Shown one piece after another: positions 8,257-15,311 of a DNA stretch of 22,626 nt. Below the pieces are notes generated by a model. That model was not told where the DNA came from. It did no database searches and was given only the letters and a program-made list of their open reading frames with translations. Source of the DNA: a virus; IMG/VR virus record IMGVR_UViG_3300035703_000425, positions 1 to 22,626 of that record. One strand, 5' to 3'. The position numbers and the translations under genes were made by a program. Numbering within the stretch: position 1 is the stretch's first letter; every line of letters starts with the position of its first letter.

Positions 8257-8883
8257 TTAACTCCAGAATGCGGTAACACCAGTTCCACCACCACCGCCTC
8301 CTCCACCGCCACCACCACCGCCTCCACCACCAGTACCACCTGTGAGTGCACTGTCAGTTAATTTATTAACTTCTACGACTGTAGTGGAGAGTATTCGTGG
8401 AATAATGAATGTTTGATTCCTACTAACTGCAACAGGTATAACTACAGGTGATACAGACTCTAATGCAACTACTTTAAATACAGTCGTAGTAAATTTGGTT
8501 CGTAGAAGATTATTTTGTAAACCGTATGTTATTCCACCTTCATAAACTGGAACTAGTGTTCTATATACAGTTGTCACTGAGTTATTAGTTTCTACTTGCG
8601 CAACAGTAGTATTTTCTACATTATATACAGCTCTAGTTCCTGTTAAATTATCATTAGTATTTACTAAAGTTTCCTCTAACAAAAAATTAGAAAAATTAGA
8701 ACCTGGTGGTGTTCCGTTATTAACTTGAACTACTGATAATACACTGTCCTGTATTGGCGACGCATTTGCAAACCGACCAGAATTATATAATTTTAATGGT
8801 GGTTTGATGTCAACAGTTGAAGCAGTTTTTACCTCAACTGTTGCCGTTGTAGGTCTTGCAAATAAAGAACTTTCTAATGCCAT
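8257..8883 (-). CDS. Unknown virion-type protein ending in a 16-glycine run
   Basis: I do not recognise this 208-residue protein. It begins MALESSLFARP, followed by about 170 residues rich in Val, Thr and Asn that look beta-forming. After residue about 178 comes a linker containing sixteen consecutive glycines, then TGVTAFWS at the C-terminus. A flexible or polyglycine-II arm bearing a short aromatic tip is a reasonable reading. The start codon shares one base with the stop of the 571-aa gene (TAATG), so the two are coupled. Unlike the large glycine-rich proteins further upstream in the transcript, glycine is confined to the end here. It takes the same position in its cassette as the 230-aa gene does in the other. 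Confidence 0.75.
   Translation of the reverse strand: MALESSLFARPTTATVEVKTASTVDIKPPLKLYNSGRFANASPIQDSVLSVVQVNNGTPPGSNFSNFLLEETLVNTNDNLTGTRAVYNVENTTVAQVETNNSVTTVYRTLVPVYEGGITYGLQNNLLRTKFTTTVFKVVALESVSPVVIPVAVSRNQTFIIPRILSTTVVEVNKLTDSALTGGTGGGGGGGGGGGGGGGGTGVTAFWS
8284..8331 (-). repeat. GGN triplet tract encoding sixteen glycines
   Basis: Sixteen uninterrupted glycine codons (GGT, GGA and GGC only, no GGG) form a near-perfect triplet repeat of the type prone to in-frame slippage. It would read as CCN repeats on the plus strand. Confidence 0.9.
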
Positions 8884-10598
8884 TAGAAGTTTACACTTGC
8901 TACAATATTGTTAACACCGCCACCGCTAATAGTTAAGTTTACTGTAGTGTCAGCGCTTGCGCTAGTACTAACTGTAAGATTTTTACTACTATTTGATGTA
9001 AATAACATACTGCTACCATCAATCGTCAAATTAATGCTTGCTACCACTCGCGCACCAGTGCTGTCATATGCATTTACGGCAGCAGTCGTAGCAATATTTG
9101 AACCAGTATACGTGTAGTTAGCAGCAGCCATTACAACTGTTACTGTTATTGGAGTGCTGGGAGTTATAGCGTGTATTGTTGCAAATCCTTTTTCTCTACT
9201 AGTTCCCCACAATCTATTTGTTGAATCTAATCCCAATTGACGGAACTCAGCTGCATAAGATCCTGTTTGCTCCCATCCAGTTGAAGGATTAAATGAGTAG
9301 AATCTGGTAGCGCCTGCAATAGGAACAACTACATGAGTTCCTTCAGAATTAATTGCCATAAAGTTTCTTGGCATCGCATTAACACCAGGGAATGTAACTT
9401 TACTGTGATATGTCAAAACATCATCACCAGTACCTGAACCAATTGTAAATGTGAGCATTGATCGTTTCTTATCAGTACTCCATCTAGAAGCAGAAGAACC
9501 AAAAGTAGAAGCCATATCGCATATCCAAAAAGTTATATAATTTACACCACCAGTTGTAAATTGATATCCTTTTGAAAAATAACTATTATTGCTAGAAGCA
9601 GCAGCACCTTCCAATGAGTATCTTTCTGCATAAGTAGCGTATGTGTCAGTGCCAGGATATGTCATTGTACAGTTTGTAGCTGTTACGGTTCCAGCGGCAG
9701 CATCAAATACATATCTAATTGGAGCAAAAACTCCACTAGCATCCCAATGAGTACCATAAAACACACGGCGATCTGCAGTAGCTCTACGAATATTACTTGG
9801 AAGACCTCTTCGATAGTTTTCGTTTAAACTGCGATAACTATTTGTAATAACTTGCGTTCCAGTTGTAGAAGTTGGATTATATTTGTAAACCTGATAATAA
9901 TTATAAAGATTGGTTCCTGTACCAACCCAAACATAATATGGCCAACCAGCATTGTCTACACCCAAAAAGAAGTTTTCATATCCAGCTGTATTTGATATCC
10001 AACTATTATATCCAGTTAATCCTGTTTCATATGATGTCCAAGCTGAAATTCTGTTATTATTAGCATTACTTCTAACAATACCCCACATTCTATTATTAGT
10101 TACATCTTCATAGAACATATGAGAAGGATGATAACTCCAGTTACTCCAATAAAATGCTTGATCAGTTTCTGCATTTGCTCCAGTTATATAATGTAAGTTA
10201 TAACCATTATCACCTGCATTAACACCACCATCACCATAAGCAGCTATGTAAATATGCCTTCCGTTAACTGTTCTCCATGTTCTTTTCGCTGGATAATTAG
10301 TTAAATCTAAACTATTATGATAGGTGTCATATCCCATAGAAGCATAAAATTGACTATCTGCATTAGACCAACATTGAATAGTGCTTTTTGATAAAGTTAA
10401 AACTGCCCAGTCATTTTGAGTACTTGTTCCTGTATATGCATCATTATAAGTCCAATGCCAACCAACCATCCACGCAGGTGCTAATGTTGTTTTATCATAG
10501 GCTTGTGTATTAATAAAAATTCTGTTTTTGTTTGGATTTGCATCTTCAACAACAGTTAGGTATGTATTAGCGATTCTATTTACGGCGATTTCAGGCAT
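8883..10598 (-). CDS. Large adhesin-like virion protein with Ig-like C-terminal domain (cassette copy A)
   Basis: The 571-residue product is Trp/Tyr/Asn-rich with many short beta segments (for example HIYIAAYGDGG, MFYEDVTNNRMWGIV and GVDNAGWPYYVWVG) spaced in a way that recalls beta-propeller blades. A C-terminal Ig-like domain occupies about residues 484-571 (YTYTGSNIAT, then VNAYDSTGARVVAS, then STSASADTTVNL). These features and the FYASMGYD block match the 735-aa protein, so this is a paralogue that is shorter in its N-terminal half. The opening PEIAVNRIANTYLTVVED may be the attachment segment. A strong GGAGG ribosome site precedes the start. Binding to a host surface ligand is inferred from composition and from the fibre-gene setting. 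Confidence 0.8.
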   Translation of the reverse strand: MPEIAVNRIANTYLTVVEDANPNKNRIFINTQAYDKTTLAPAWMVGWHWTYNDAYTGTSTQNDWAVLTLSKSTIQCWSNADSQFYASMGYDTYHNSLDLTNYPAKRTWRTVNGRHIYIAAYGDGGVNAGDNGYNLHYITGANAETDQAFYWSNWSYHPSHMFYEDVTNNRMWGIVRSNANNNRISAWTSYETGLTGYNSWISNTAGYENFFLGVDNAGWPYYVWVGTGTNLYNYYQVYKYNPTSTTGTQVITNSYRSLNENYRRGLPSNIRRATADRRVFYGTHWDASGVFAPIRYVFDAAAGTVTATNCTMTYPGTDTYATYAERYSLEGAAASSNNSYFSKGYQFTTGGVNYITFWICDMASTFGSSASRWSTDKKRSMLTFTIGSGTGDDVLTYHSKVTFPGVNAMPRNFMAINSEGTHVVVPIAGATRFYSFNPSTGWEQTGSYAAEFRQLGLDSTNRLWGTSREKGFATIHAITPSTPITVTVVMAAANYTYTGSNIATTAAVNAYDSTGARVVASINLTIDGSSMLFTSNSSKNLTVSTSASADTTVNLTISGGGVNNIVASVNF

Positions 10599-10599
10599 T

Positions 10600-10791
10600 T
10601 TATTCTCCCTCCACAGGAGTGGTTTCTACTGGTTTATTTTCTTCCCACCAAGCAAGTGCTTCCGCTTCATTCGCCCATGCTTCTTGAGTTCCGTCGTTTG
10701 TAGGTTTAAATGGTTGATGTATAAAATGTCTATCACCCAGATAAACATCTAAAACACCATCACTAAAAACTACCTCATATTCTTCGTTCAT
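10600..10791 (-). CDS. Small HQPF/WANE-motif protein (cassette copy A)
   Basis: This 63-residue protein has IHQPFKP at 24-30 and AWANEAEALAWW at 38-49, followed by an acidic tail ending in EGE. It is the counterpart of the 78-aa protein at 7277-7513 in motif, size and place: 11 bases after an RWYP-type fibre gene, and here one base before its adhesin-like gene. An AAAGGA ribosome site supports the ATG at 10791. No characterised function is known to me. An assembly helper for the downstream adhesin is one inference; a minor virion protein is another. Confidence 0.75.
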   Translation of the reverse strand: MNEEYEVVFSDGVLDVYLGDRHFIHQPFKPTNDGTQEAWANEAEALAWWEENKPVETTPVEGE

Positions 10792-10802
10792 TTGAATTTC
10801 CT

Positions 10803-11492
10803 TTATGCTCTTGTATAATTTAGGGTTACTGTTAAATCAGATCCTGCAACGCTGCTACCTATTTGAGTAACCCCTATAGTTACATAATAACTGTAGTTTA
10901 CACCGATAGATGTGCTAACTAAAAGAGAAGCGTAAGTGCTATCATCAATCGTAACTGATTGAACAGCACTTCCATTGACTTTGATTGCTACAACTATTGC
11001 AGAACCTATTGGCGCAGTTGTAACTCTGGCAACTACTGATTTAATATTTACGTTTGTTCCTGGATACCATCTAACTCCAGCATCGCCAACAGTTAGCGTC
11101 CCTGTCTGAGTATATTGTTTTTCAAAAGTTAGTTGGTCATTGATCCAGTTTCCTGCATCATATTTTAGTATTTGACCAGAAGCTGGAGATGTAATTACAA
11201 CGTCGCCAATATTGTCTATATTGCTAACTGTTGTGGAATCTGTTCCATTAACCCAGTTAGTTCCGTTGTATTTTAATACCTGACCATTTGCGGGGGAAGT
11301 GAGGACAACATTTCCAATATCATCAATGCTGGCTATGCTGGTGTTGGTTATTTGACTACCATCGCCAACGATTGTTGTCGCATTGATTGTTGTTGCATTG
11401 ATTGTGGCTCCTGTGATAGTTCCACCAATCGTTGCATCTTGTCCGACTATAAGACCTCGCTTGACGCGAAAGTCTTTTTCTGTTGTTGCCAT
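10803..11492 (-). CDS. Fibre protein with IGNV/KYNG repeats and RWYP-type C-terminal domain (cassette copy A)
   Basis: The 229-residue product begins with KDFRVKRGLIVGQDATIGG (6-24), an N-terminal motif that I associate with fibre proteins of marine T4-like phages. A Thr/Ile-rich stretch (TINATTINATTI) suggests a triple beta-helix shaft. Two direct repeats follow at about 56-83 and 92-119, each reading ID.IG.VV.TSPA.GQ.LKY...NW. The C-terminal domain at about 130-229 carries RWYP (141-144), NVNIKSVVAR, a VAIKVNG stretch and SDLTVTLNYT, and is homologous to the end of the 238-aa protein. It heads cassette copy A. Confidence 0.82.
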   Translation of the reverse strand: MATTEKDFRVKRGLIVGQDATIGGTITGATINATTINATTIVGDGSQITNTSIASIDDIGNVVLTSPANGQVLKYNGTNWVNGTDSTTVSNIDNIGDVVITSPASGQILKYDAGNWINDQLTFEKQYTQTGTLTVGDAGVRWYPGTNVNIKSVVARVTTAPIGSAIVVAIKVNGSAVQSVTIDDSTYASLLVSTSIGVNYSYYVTIGVTQIGSSVAGSDLTVTLNYTRA

Positions 11493-11524
11493 CTGCTTCC
11501 CTATCCACAGATATTAATTGAATA

Positions 11525-11905
11525 CTACTGAGGTTCTACTTGATCCCAAGAAGTTGTTGATTCATTCCAAGTATATCTTTCACCATCGTTTGGATATGGA
11601 GTTGGTGCTTCCCACAAGCAGGATGTTTCATTCAGAACCCAAGACTCAAATGGCTTTGGTGGAATAAATGCATCTCTTTGTGCATCGTAAGTGTAACCAA
11701 TTCCTGCATAGTTTTTACGCAGTGCCTTAGTCTGATCTTCGGATGGATCATTAGAGTTTGCCTGATAATGAACACCACCACGAGTGTTGTAAGAAGTTTG
11801 TATCCACTCTCCTGGGGAAGTGTCTACGAATGTTTCAAAGAATTCTGGTTCTGCCACAATGACTTGTGTAACAGTACCACTAACTACTTTCGCAAAATGT
11901 GCCAT
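11525..11905 (-). CDS. Small conserved marine-phage protein, probable virion component
   Basis: The 126-residue product contains MAHFAKV at the start, WIQTSYNTRGGVHYQ (34-48), NYAGIGYTYDAQRDAFIPPK (65-84), a SWVLNE segment near 88-93 and a Trp-rich C-terminus (YTWNESTTSWDQV). From memory, near-identical blocks occur in hypothetical proteins of many marine cyanophages and SAR11 phages, often near fibre genes. No biochemical function is known to me. It has its own AGGAG ribosome site and a late-promoter-like box immediately upstream, so it may start a transcript that continues into the duplicated cassettes. It shows no similarity to the HQPF/WANE proteins beyond being Trp-rich. Confidence 0.8.
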   Translation of the reverse strand: MAHFAKVVSGTVTQVIVAEPEFFETFVDTSPGEWIQTSYNTRGGVHYQANSNDPSEDQTKALRKNYAGIGYTYDAQRDAFIPPKPFESWVLNETSCLWEAPTPYPNDGERYTWNESTTSWDQVEPQ

Positions 11906-11927
11906 TGTTGATTTCTCCTAAAAGAAT

Positions 11928-11935
11928 TATTTATT
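11928..11935 (-). promoter_or_regulatory. Late-promoter-like box before the 126-aa gene
   Basis: The minus strand reads AATAAATA here, close to the T4 late consensus. The predicted start near 11922 leaves about 17 bases of leader with the AGGAG ribosome site. The box overlaps the TAA stop of the upstream glycine-rich gene (stop at 11934-11936). Confidence 0.55.
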
Positions 11936-12911
11936 ACGCTGTAAATGTTCCTGATGATGTAAATGTGTGGTAAGTGTACCCGTCAGATGATGTAACAGTT
12001 CCACCTGCACCTCTTTGAATTCCCTGATAACGAATAATAATTATACCAGATCCACCAGTTCCACCCTGAGAAGATGGGTCAGAACTTCCTTGCCCAGATC
12101 CACCGCCTCCGCCTCCAGTATTTGCAGTTCCATTACTTGCAATAGAACCTCCAGCTGTAGAACCTTTTCCATTTCCACCTCCACCAGCTCCACCAGTTCC
12201 AAAAGCTGCGGTTGGATTTGATCCGCCACCACCACCACCTGCATATGTAACTCCATTCAACCACTGATAGCCTGCTCCACCATTACCTGGAGAACCTGAG
12301 GTAGCATTGGCACCTACTGCGCTAGCTCCACCACCTCCACCAGAGTTATATGATGGATTTCCTATAGAGCTTCCACCAGCAAATCCTTGTCCTGTTGTGC
12401 CTGCTGCACCAGAACTGTTTGAATCTCCTGTTCCTCCTCCACCACCAGAACCACCAGAAAGTGCAACGTGTTGATATCCACCACCACGCCCACCACCTAT
12501 AGCAGTTAAAGTAAATCCAGTACTATTTGAACCACTAGCGCCAGTAGTAGTAACTGTTCCACTAGCTGTAGTTCTCCATCCAACACCACCAGCGCCAATA
12601 ACTAAACTAAAAGAATCAACAGTCGAGGAAACTGTTCTGGTTCCATATAAGAGTCCACCAGCTCCTCCTCCACCACCTGTCCAGCTTCCGCCACCACCTC
12701 CACCAGCAACAATTAAATAGTCAATTGAATATGTTTGTGATGCTAATGTTGTCCATCCTGTTCCGATATATACTTCTAAAGCATTGTTAGTTGTGTTCCA
12801 AATAATTGTTCCGTTTGTTGGACTCGCTGGACGCGATGCAACAATATTAATTAACCCCTGCGAAGAGGGTAATTGAGTAATTCCGTTTGTTCCGTCTATA
12901 GTTACTGGCAT
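11934..12911 (-). CDS. Glycine-rich tail-fibre/adhesin protein
   Basis: The 325-residue product starts with PVTIDGTNGITQLP, a marine-phage fibre-type N-terminus. A linker module follows (ASRPASPTNGTIIWNTTNNA at 25-44, continuing LEVYIGTGW) that recurs in neighbouring genes. A glycine-rich domain begins with IDYLIVAGGGGGG (about 63-75) and ends with GSGIIIIRY (about 288-296). Its many GGGGG blocks separated by 10-20 residues are the pattern that can form packed polyglycine-II helices, as in the adhesin tips of some T4-like enterophages. The last 22 residues (GTVTSSDGYTYHTFTSSGTF plus two) are a shared closing module. Receptor binding is inferred. No clear ribosome site is visible; the upstream gene ends one base before the start, so coupling is likely. 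Confidence 0.85.
   Translation of the reverse strand: MPVTIDGTNGITQLPSSQGLINIVASRPASPTNGTIIWNTTNNALEVYIGTGWTTLASQTYSIDYLIVAGGGGGGSWTGGGGGAGGLLYGTRTVSSTVDSFSLVIGAGGVGWRTTASGTVTTTGASGSNSTGFTLTAIGGGRGGGYQHVALSGGSGGGGGTGDSNSSGAAGTTGQGFAGGSSIGNPSYNSGGGGGASAVGANATSGSPGNGGAGYQWLNGVTYAGGGGGGSNPTAAFGTGGAGGGGNGKGSTAGGSIASNGTANTGGGGGGSGQGSSDPSSQGGTGGSGIIIIRYQGIQRGAGGTVTSSDGYTYHTFTSSGTFTA
12796..12824 (-). repeat. 29-bp exact repeat shared with 14881-14909
   Basis: Twenty-nine bases are identical to 14881-14909. They encode part of the SPTNGTIIWNT linker module in the 325-aa gene. Such a patch lies at the junction between anchor and glycine-rich domain and could act as a homologous recombination point between fibre genes. 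Confidence 0.9.
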
Positions 12912-12912
12912 T

Positions 12913-14013
12913 TTAATTTATTAAGTATCTTAGTATTACTATTCCTGAGCCACCAGCGCCACTCGTTGACTGGTAACTTGCATTTGTTTCTCCAGATCCA
13001 CCACCTCCACCACCAGTGTTTGCTCCAGCATTACCACCTTTACCGTTGGTGCTACTTGTGTTGCCATTTAGACCTGGATTTCTACCTTGAGTATTTCCTA
13101 ATCCTGGTCCAACATATCCTGATGCTGCACCACCAGCACCACCTCCTCCACCTGCTCCTCCATTACCACCACCTGTAGCGCCAGTCCAACCAGAACCACC
13201 ACCACCGCCAGCATAATAGAAATTGTTACCGTCTATGTTTGATTGTATTCCTGCACCGCCAGCTGCTCCTGTAGATGTTCCATTTGCCCCTACTGCTGCT
13301 GCACCACCACCTCCTCCAGCGAATACATTCGTTGCTGTTCCACCAGCAAAACCTTGTCCTGTTGTTCCAGCACCTCCTGCACCAGATCCATATCCGCCAC
13401 CGCCACCTGAACCACCAGAATTTCCTGCTCCTTGCCCTTCTCCACCACCTGCTCCACCACCAATTGCAGTTAATCCAAAAACAGTTGTGTTTGATCCGTT
13501 GTTCCCTCTACCAGTTCCCTCTGTTCCTGTAGTTGAAGCGCCACCTGCACCAATAACTACTGCATATTCATTTACGGATGGAGTGAATGTTCCAGTTAAA
13601 ACTCCACCCCCACCACCTCCACCTGCAATATCATCGCCACCAGATCCACCACCTGCGACGATTAAGTATTCGACAGAAGTATTACCTCCAACAGGAATGC
13701 CTGTTACAGAAAATGTTCCTGATGCTAAAAATGTATGAATTCTATAGTTACCAGATGTTGTTATTGTTCCACCTGTTGCTTGAATGCCAGTTAAACTTTG
13801 AATAGTTATCCAGTTATTACTATAATACATTTCCAATACATTTAATGTAGTATTGACACCAAATGTTCCATCACTTGGAGTTGCTGGTCTGTTTGCAGTC
13901 GTCCACGAAGGCATAACAACACCATTTGGTGCAACGATTTGAAACTTACCAGATGTGTCTGCCTCGACACTAAATCCAGTTTGAACTGTTGTTCCTGTTG
14001 TTATCGTGGTCAT
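12913..14013 (-). CDS. Glycine-rich tail-fibre/adhesin protein with closing module placed first
   Basis: The 366-residue product has an N-terminal region unlike its neighbours (TTITTGTTVQTGFSVEADTS), then the linker module (TANRPATPSDGTFGVNTTLN, about 39-58). At about 80-104 comes the TGGTITTSGNYRIHTFLASG block with TF, the module that closes most other genes in the array; here it stands before the glycine-rich domain. That domain starts at SVEYLIVAGGG (about 113) and runs to GSGIVILRYLIN at the very end, so nothing follows it. The start overlaps the stop of the upstream gene by four bases (ATGA). A probable adhesin; ligand unknown. Confidence 0.85.
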   Translation of the reverse strand: MTTITTGTTVQTGFSVEADTSGKFQIVAPNGVVMPSWTTANRPATPSDGTFGVNTTLNVLEMYYSNNWITIQSLTGIQATGGTITTSGNYRIHTFLASGTFSVTGIPVGGNTSVEYLIVAGGGSGGDDIAGGGGGGGVLTGTFTPSVNEYAVVIGAGGASTTGTEGTGRGNNGSNTTVFGLTAIGGGAGGGEGQGAGNSGGSGGGGGYGSGAGGAGTTGQGFAGGTATNVFAGGGGGAAAVGANGTSTGAAGGAGIQSNIDGNNFYYAGGGGGSGWTGATGGGNGGAGGGGGAGGAASGYVGPGLGNTQGRNPGLNGNTSSTNGKGGNAGANTGGGGGGSGETNASYQSTSGAGGSGIVILRYLIN

Positions 14014-15056
14014 GATGTGAATGTTCCAGATGATGTGAATGTGTGGTAAGTATATCCACCTACAGATGTTACTGTGCCACCTGTACCTTTTTGTGATCCA
14101 GTATAACGGATTACTACAGTACCTGAGCCTCCATTTCCACCACTACCTTCAAATGCTCCAGTATTTGTATATCCACCTCCACCACCTCCACCACCAGTGT
14201 TGGAAGTTCCATTAGTTGCATTTCCGCCAGTTCCCCCAGCACCGCCACCACCAGTACCACCCGCTGCACCTGTTCCACCACTAGGGTTACGAGCACCACC
14301 ACCTCCACCACCAGCATAATAATTACCAACACCAGCTGGCCATTGGTAACCTGCTCCACCTGCACCTGGCGATCCACTAGAGGCATTGGCGCCTACACCT
14401 CCTGCACCACCTCCACCTGCACCAGAATTGTTGTTACTTCCAGATGTTCCTCCTGCAAAATTTCCTGCTCCTGCAGCAAGACCTGTGCCGCCGCCACCAG
14501 CCTGTCCACCGCCATGACCACCGCCACCACCCGAAGCGTTTGCATTATAACCACCGCCAGCGCCACCGCCATTTGCAGTTACGGTAAATGTTAATGGTAT
14601 TACTATTGAAGATGCGGTACCAGAAACACCTGCAGGATAACTTCCATTTTGTCCATCATAAGCTCCATTACCACCAGCACCAACTGTTATGGTAAATGCT
14701 GTATTTGCTGCAACTGAAGTTCTTGTTCCTGTTTTAACCTCTCCTCCACCACCACCGCCACCGATAGTTTCGCCACCACCGCCACCACCACCAACTAAAA
14801 AATATTCAATATCATAAATTTGTGATGCTAATGTTATCCAAGATAAACCTGTCCAAACTTCCAGTACATTACTAGTAGTATTCCAAATAATTGTTCCGTT
14901 TGTTGGACTACCTGGTCTAGATGCAACTGATGGTATACCAAGAGATAAATCTCCGCTAGTAGCAGGCAGTGTAATTACAGTGTTTCCTGCAACAGCAGGT
15001 GCTTGTAAAGTTATGGTACCAGATGTCGAACCAGCGAGGACAACTTTACCGCTCAT
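14010..15056 (-). CDS. Glycine-rich tail-fibre/adhesin protein
   Basis: I place the start at the ATG at 15056, giving 348 residues. It overlaps the TGA of the 81-aa gene as ATGA, and the protein then opens with SGKVVLAGSTSGTITLQAPA, a fibre N-terminus that is common in phages. A second ATG at 15068 would add four residues and lies inside the upstream gene. Residues about 44-77 hold the linker module (ASRPGSPTNGTIIWNTTSN, then LEVWTGLSW). The glycine-rich domain begins IEYFLVGGGGGGG and ends near GSGTVVIRY. The last residues are the closing module GTVTSVGGYTYHTFTSSGTF. One linker patch is identical in DNA to the 325-aa gene over 29 bases. A probable receptor-binding tip. Confidence 0.85.
   Translation of the reverse strand: MSGKVVLAGSTSGTITLQAPAVAGNTVITLPATSGDLSLGIPSVASRPGSPTNGTIIWNTTSNVLEVWTGLSWITLASQIYDIEYFLVGGGGGGGETIGGGGGGGEVKTGTRTSVAANTAFTITVGAGGNGAYDGQNGSYPAGVSGTASSIVIPLTFTVTANGGGAGGGYNANASGGGGGHGGGQAGGGGTGLAAGAGNFAGGTSGSNNNSGAGGGGAGGVGANASSGSPGAGGAGYQWPAGVGNYYAGGGGGGARNPSGGTGAAGGTGGGGAGGTGGNATNGTSNTGGGGGGGGYTNTGAFEGSGGNGGSGTVVIRYTGSQKGTGGTVTSVGGYTYHTFTSSGTFTS
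14881..14909 (-). repeat. 29-bp exact repeat shared with 12796-12824
   Basis: This is the second copy of the identical patch, in the linker module of the 348-aa glycine-rich gene. The copies are 2085 bp apart in direct orientation. Confidence 0.9.
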
Positions 15057-15298
15057 AGAACAACCCATCTACTTGTTGCTGGAATAGTGACAGTTACACC
15101 AGCAGCAACAGTTATTGGACCAGTAGAAGTTAATCCTTGATTTTCTTCTATGGTTACGTTTGAAGATATTGTTTTATTGTTTTTTAGTATGACACTACTT
15201 GTATCGGCATAACTACCACCTCCACCTGCCTCTTGTGTAAGAGTTCCAGTAGTGGTAGTGTTTTTTGCTAGTTTGCTAAGGTTACGTGTTCTGCTCAT
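15053..15298 (-). CDS. Small fibre-like protein
   Basis: The 81-residue product starts SRTRNLSKLAKNTTTTGTL, has a short GGGGSYADTS linker, then KNNKTISSNVTIEENQGLTS, GPITVAAGVTVTIP and ends SRWVVL. The C-terminal half resembles a beta-rich module that I associate with the C-terminal ends of longer marine-phage fibre proteins, so this may be a stand-alone or split piece of a fibre. The stop overlaps the start of the 348-aa glycine-rich gene (ATGA), so the two products are probably made in step and may work together as base and tip. An AATAAATA box lies immediately upstream. Confidence 0.75.
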   Translation of the reverse strand: MSRTRNLSKLAKNTTTTGTLTQEAGGGGSYADTSSVILKNNKTISSNVTIEENQGLTSTGPITVAAGVTVTIPATSRWVVL

Positions 15299-15303
15299 AG
15301 TTA

Positions 15304-15311
15304 TATTTATT
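15304..15311 (-). promoter_or_regulatory. Late-promoter-like box overlapping a stop codon
   Basis: The minus strand reads AATAAATA and includes the TAA stop of the 362-aa gene. With T4 late-promoter spacing, transcription would start at or next to the ATG of the 81-aa gene at 15298, which would leave no leader. It may therefore be weak, or serve later genes. Confidence 0.4.

Noticed and set aside
8284-8331. RNA G-quadruplex in the GGN tract
   Set aside because: GG runs of two are abundant wherever glycine codons are dense, and three-tier G runs are rare. Nothing points to a regulatory structure beyond coding.
4371-10598. Diversity-generating retroelement target in the large adhesin-like proteins
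   Set aside because: No reverse transcriptase, template repeat or adenine-biased variable copy is visible in the window, and the C-termini look Ig-like, not lectin-like.
13223-13738. Plus-strand 171-codon proline-rich open frame
   Set aside because: It is the antisense of a glycine-rich gene: GGN codons read as NCC in reverse, giving Pro, Thr, Ser or His/Leu-rich frames. The other plus-strand and off-frame open frames in 11934-22626 have the same explanation.
15057-15068. Start of the 348-aa adhesin at the earlier ATG (15068)
   Set aside because: The ATG at 15056 overlaps the upstream stop as ATGA and gives a standard fibre N-terminus; the extra four residues (MGCS) lie in the upstream gene.
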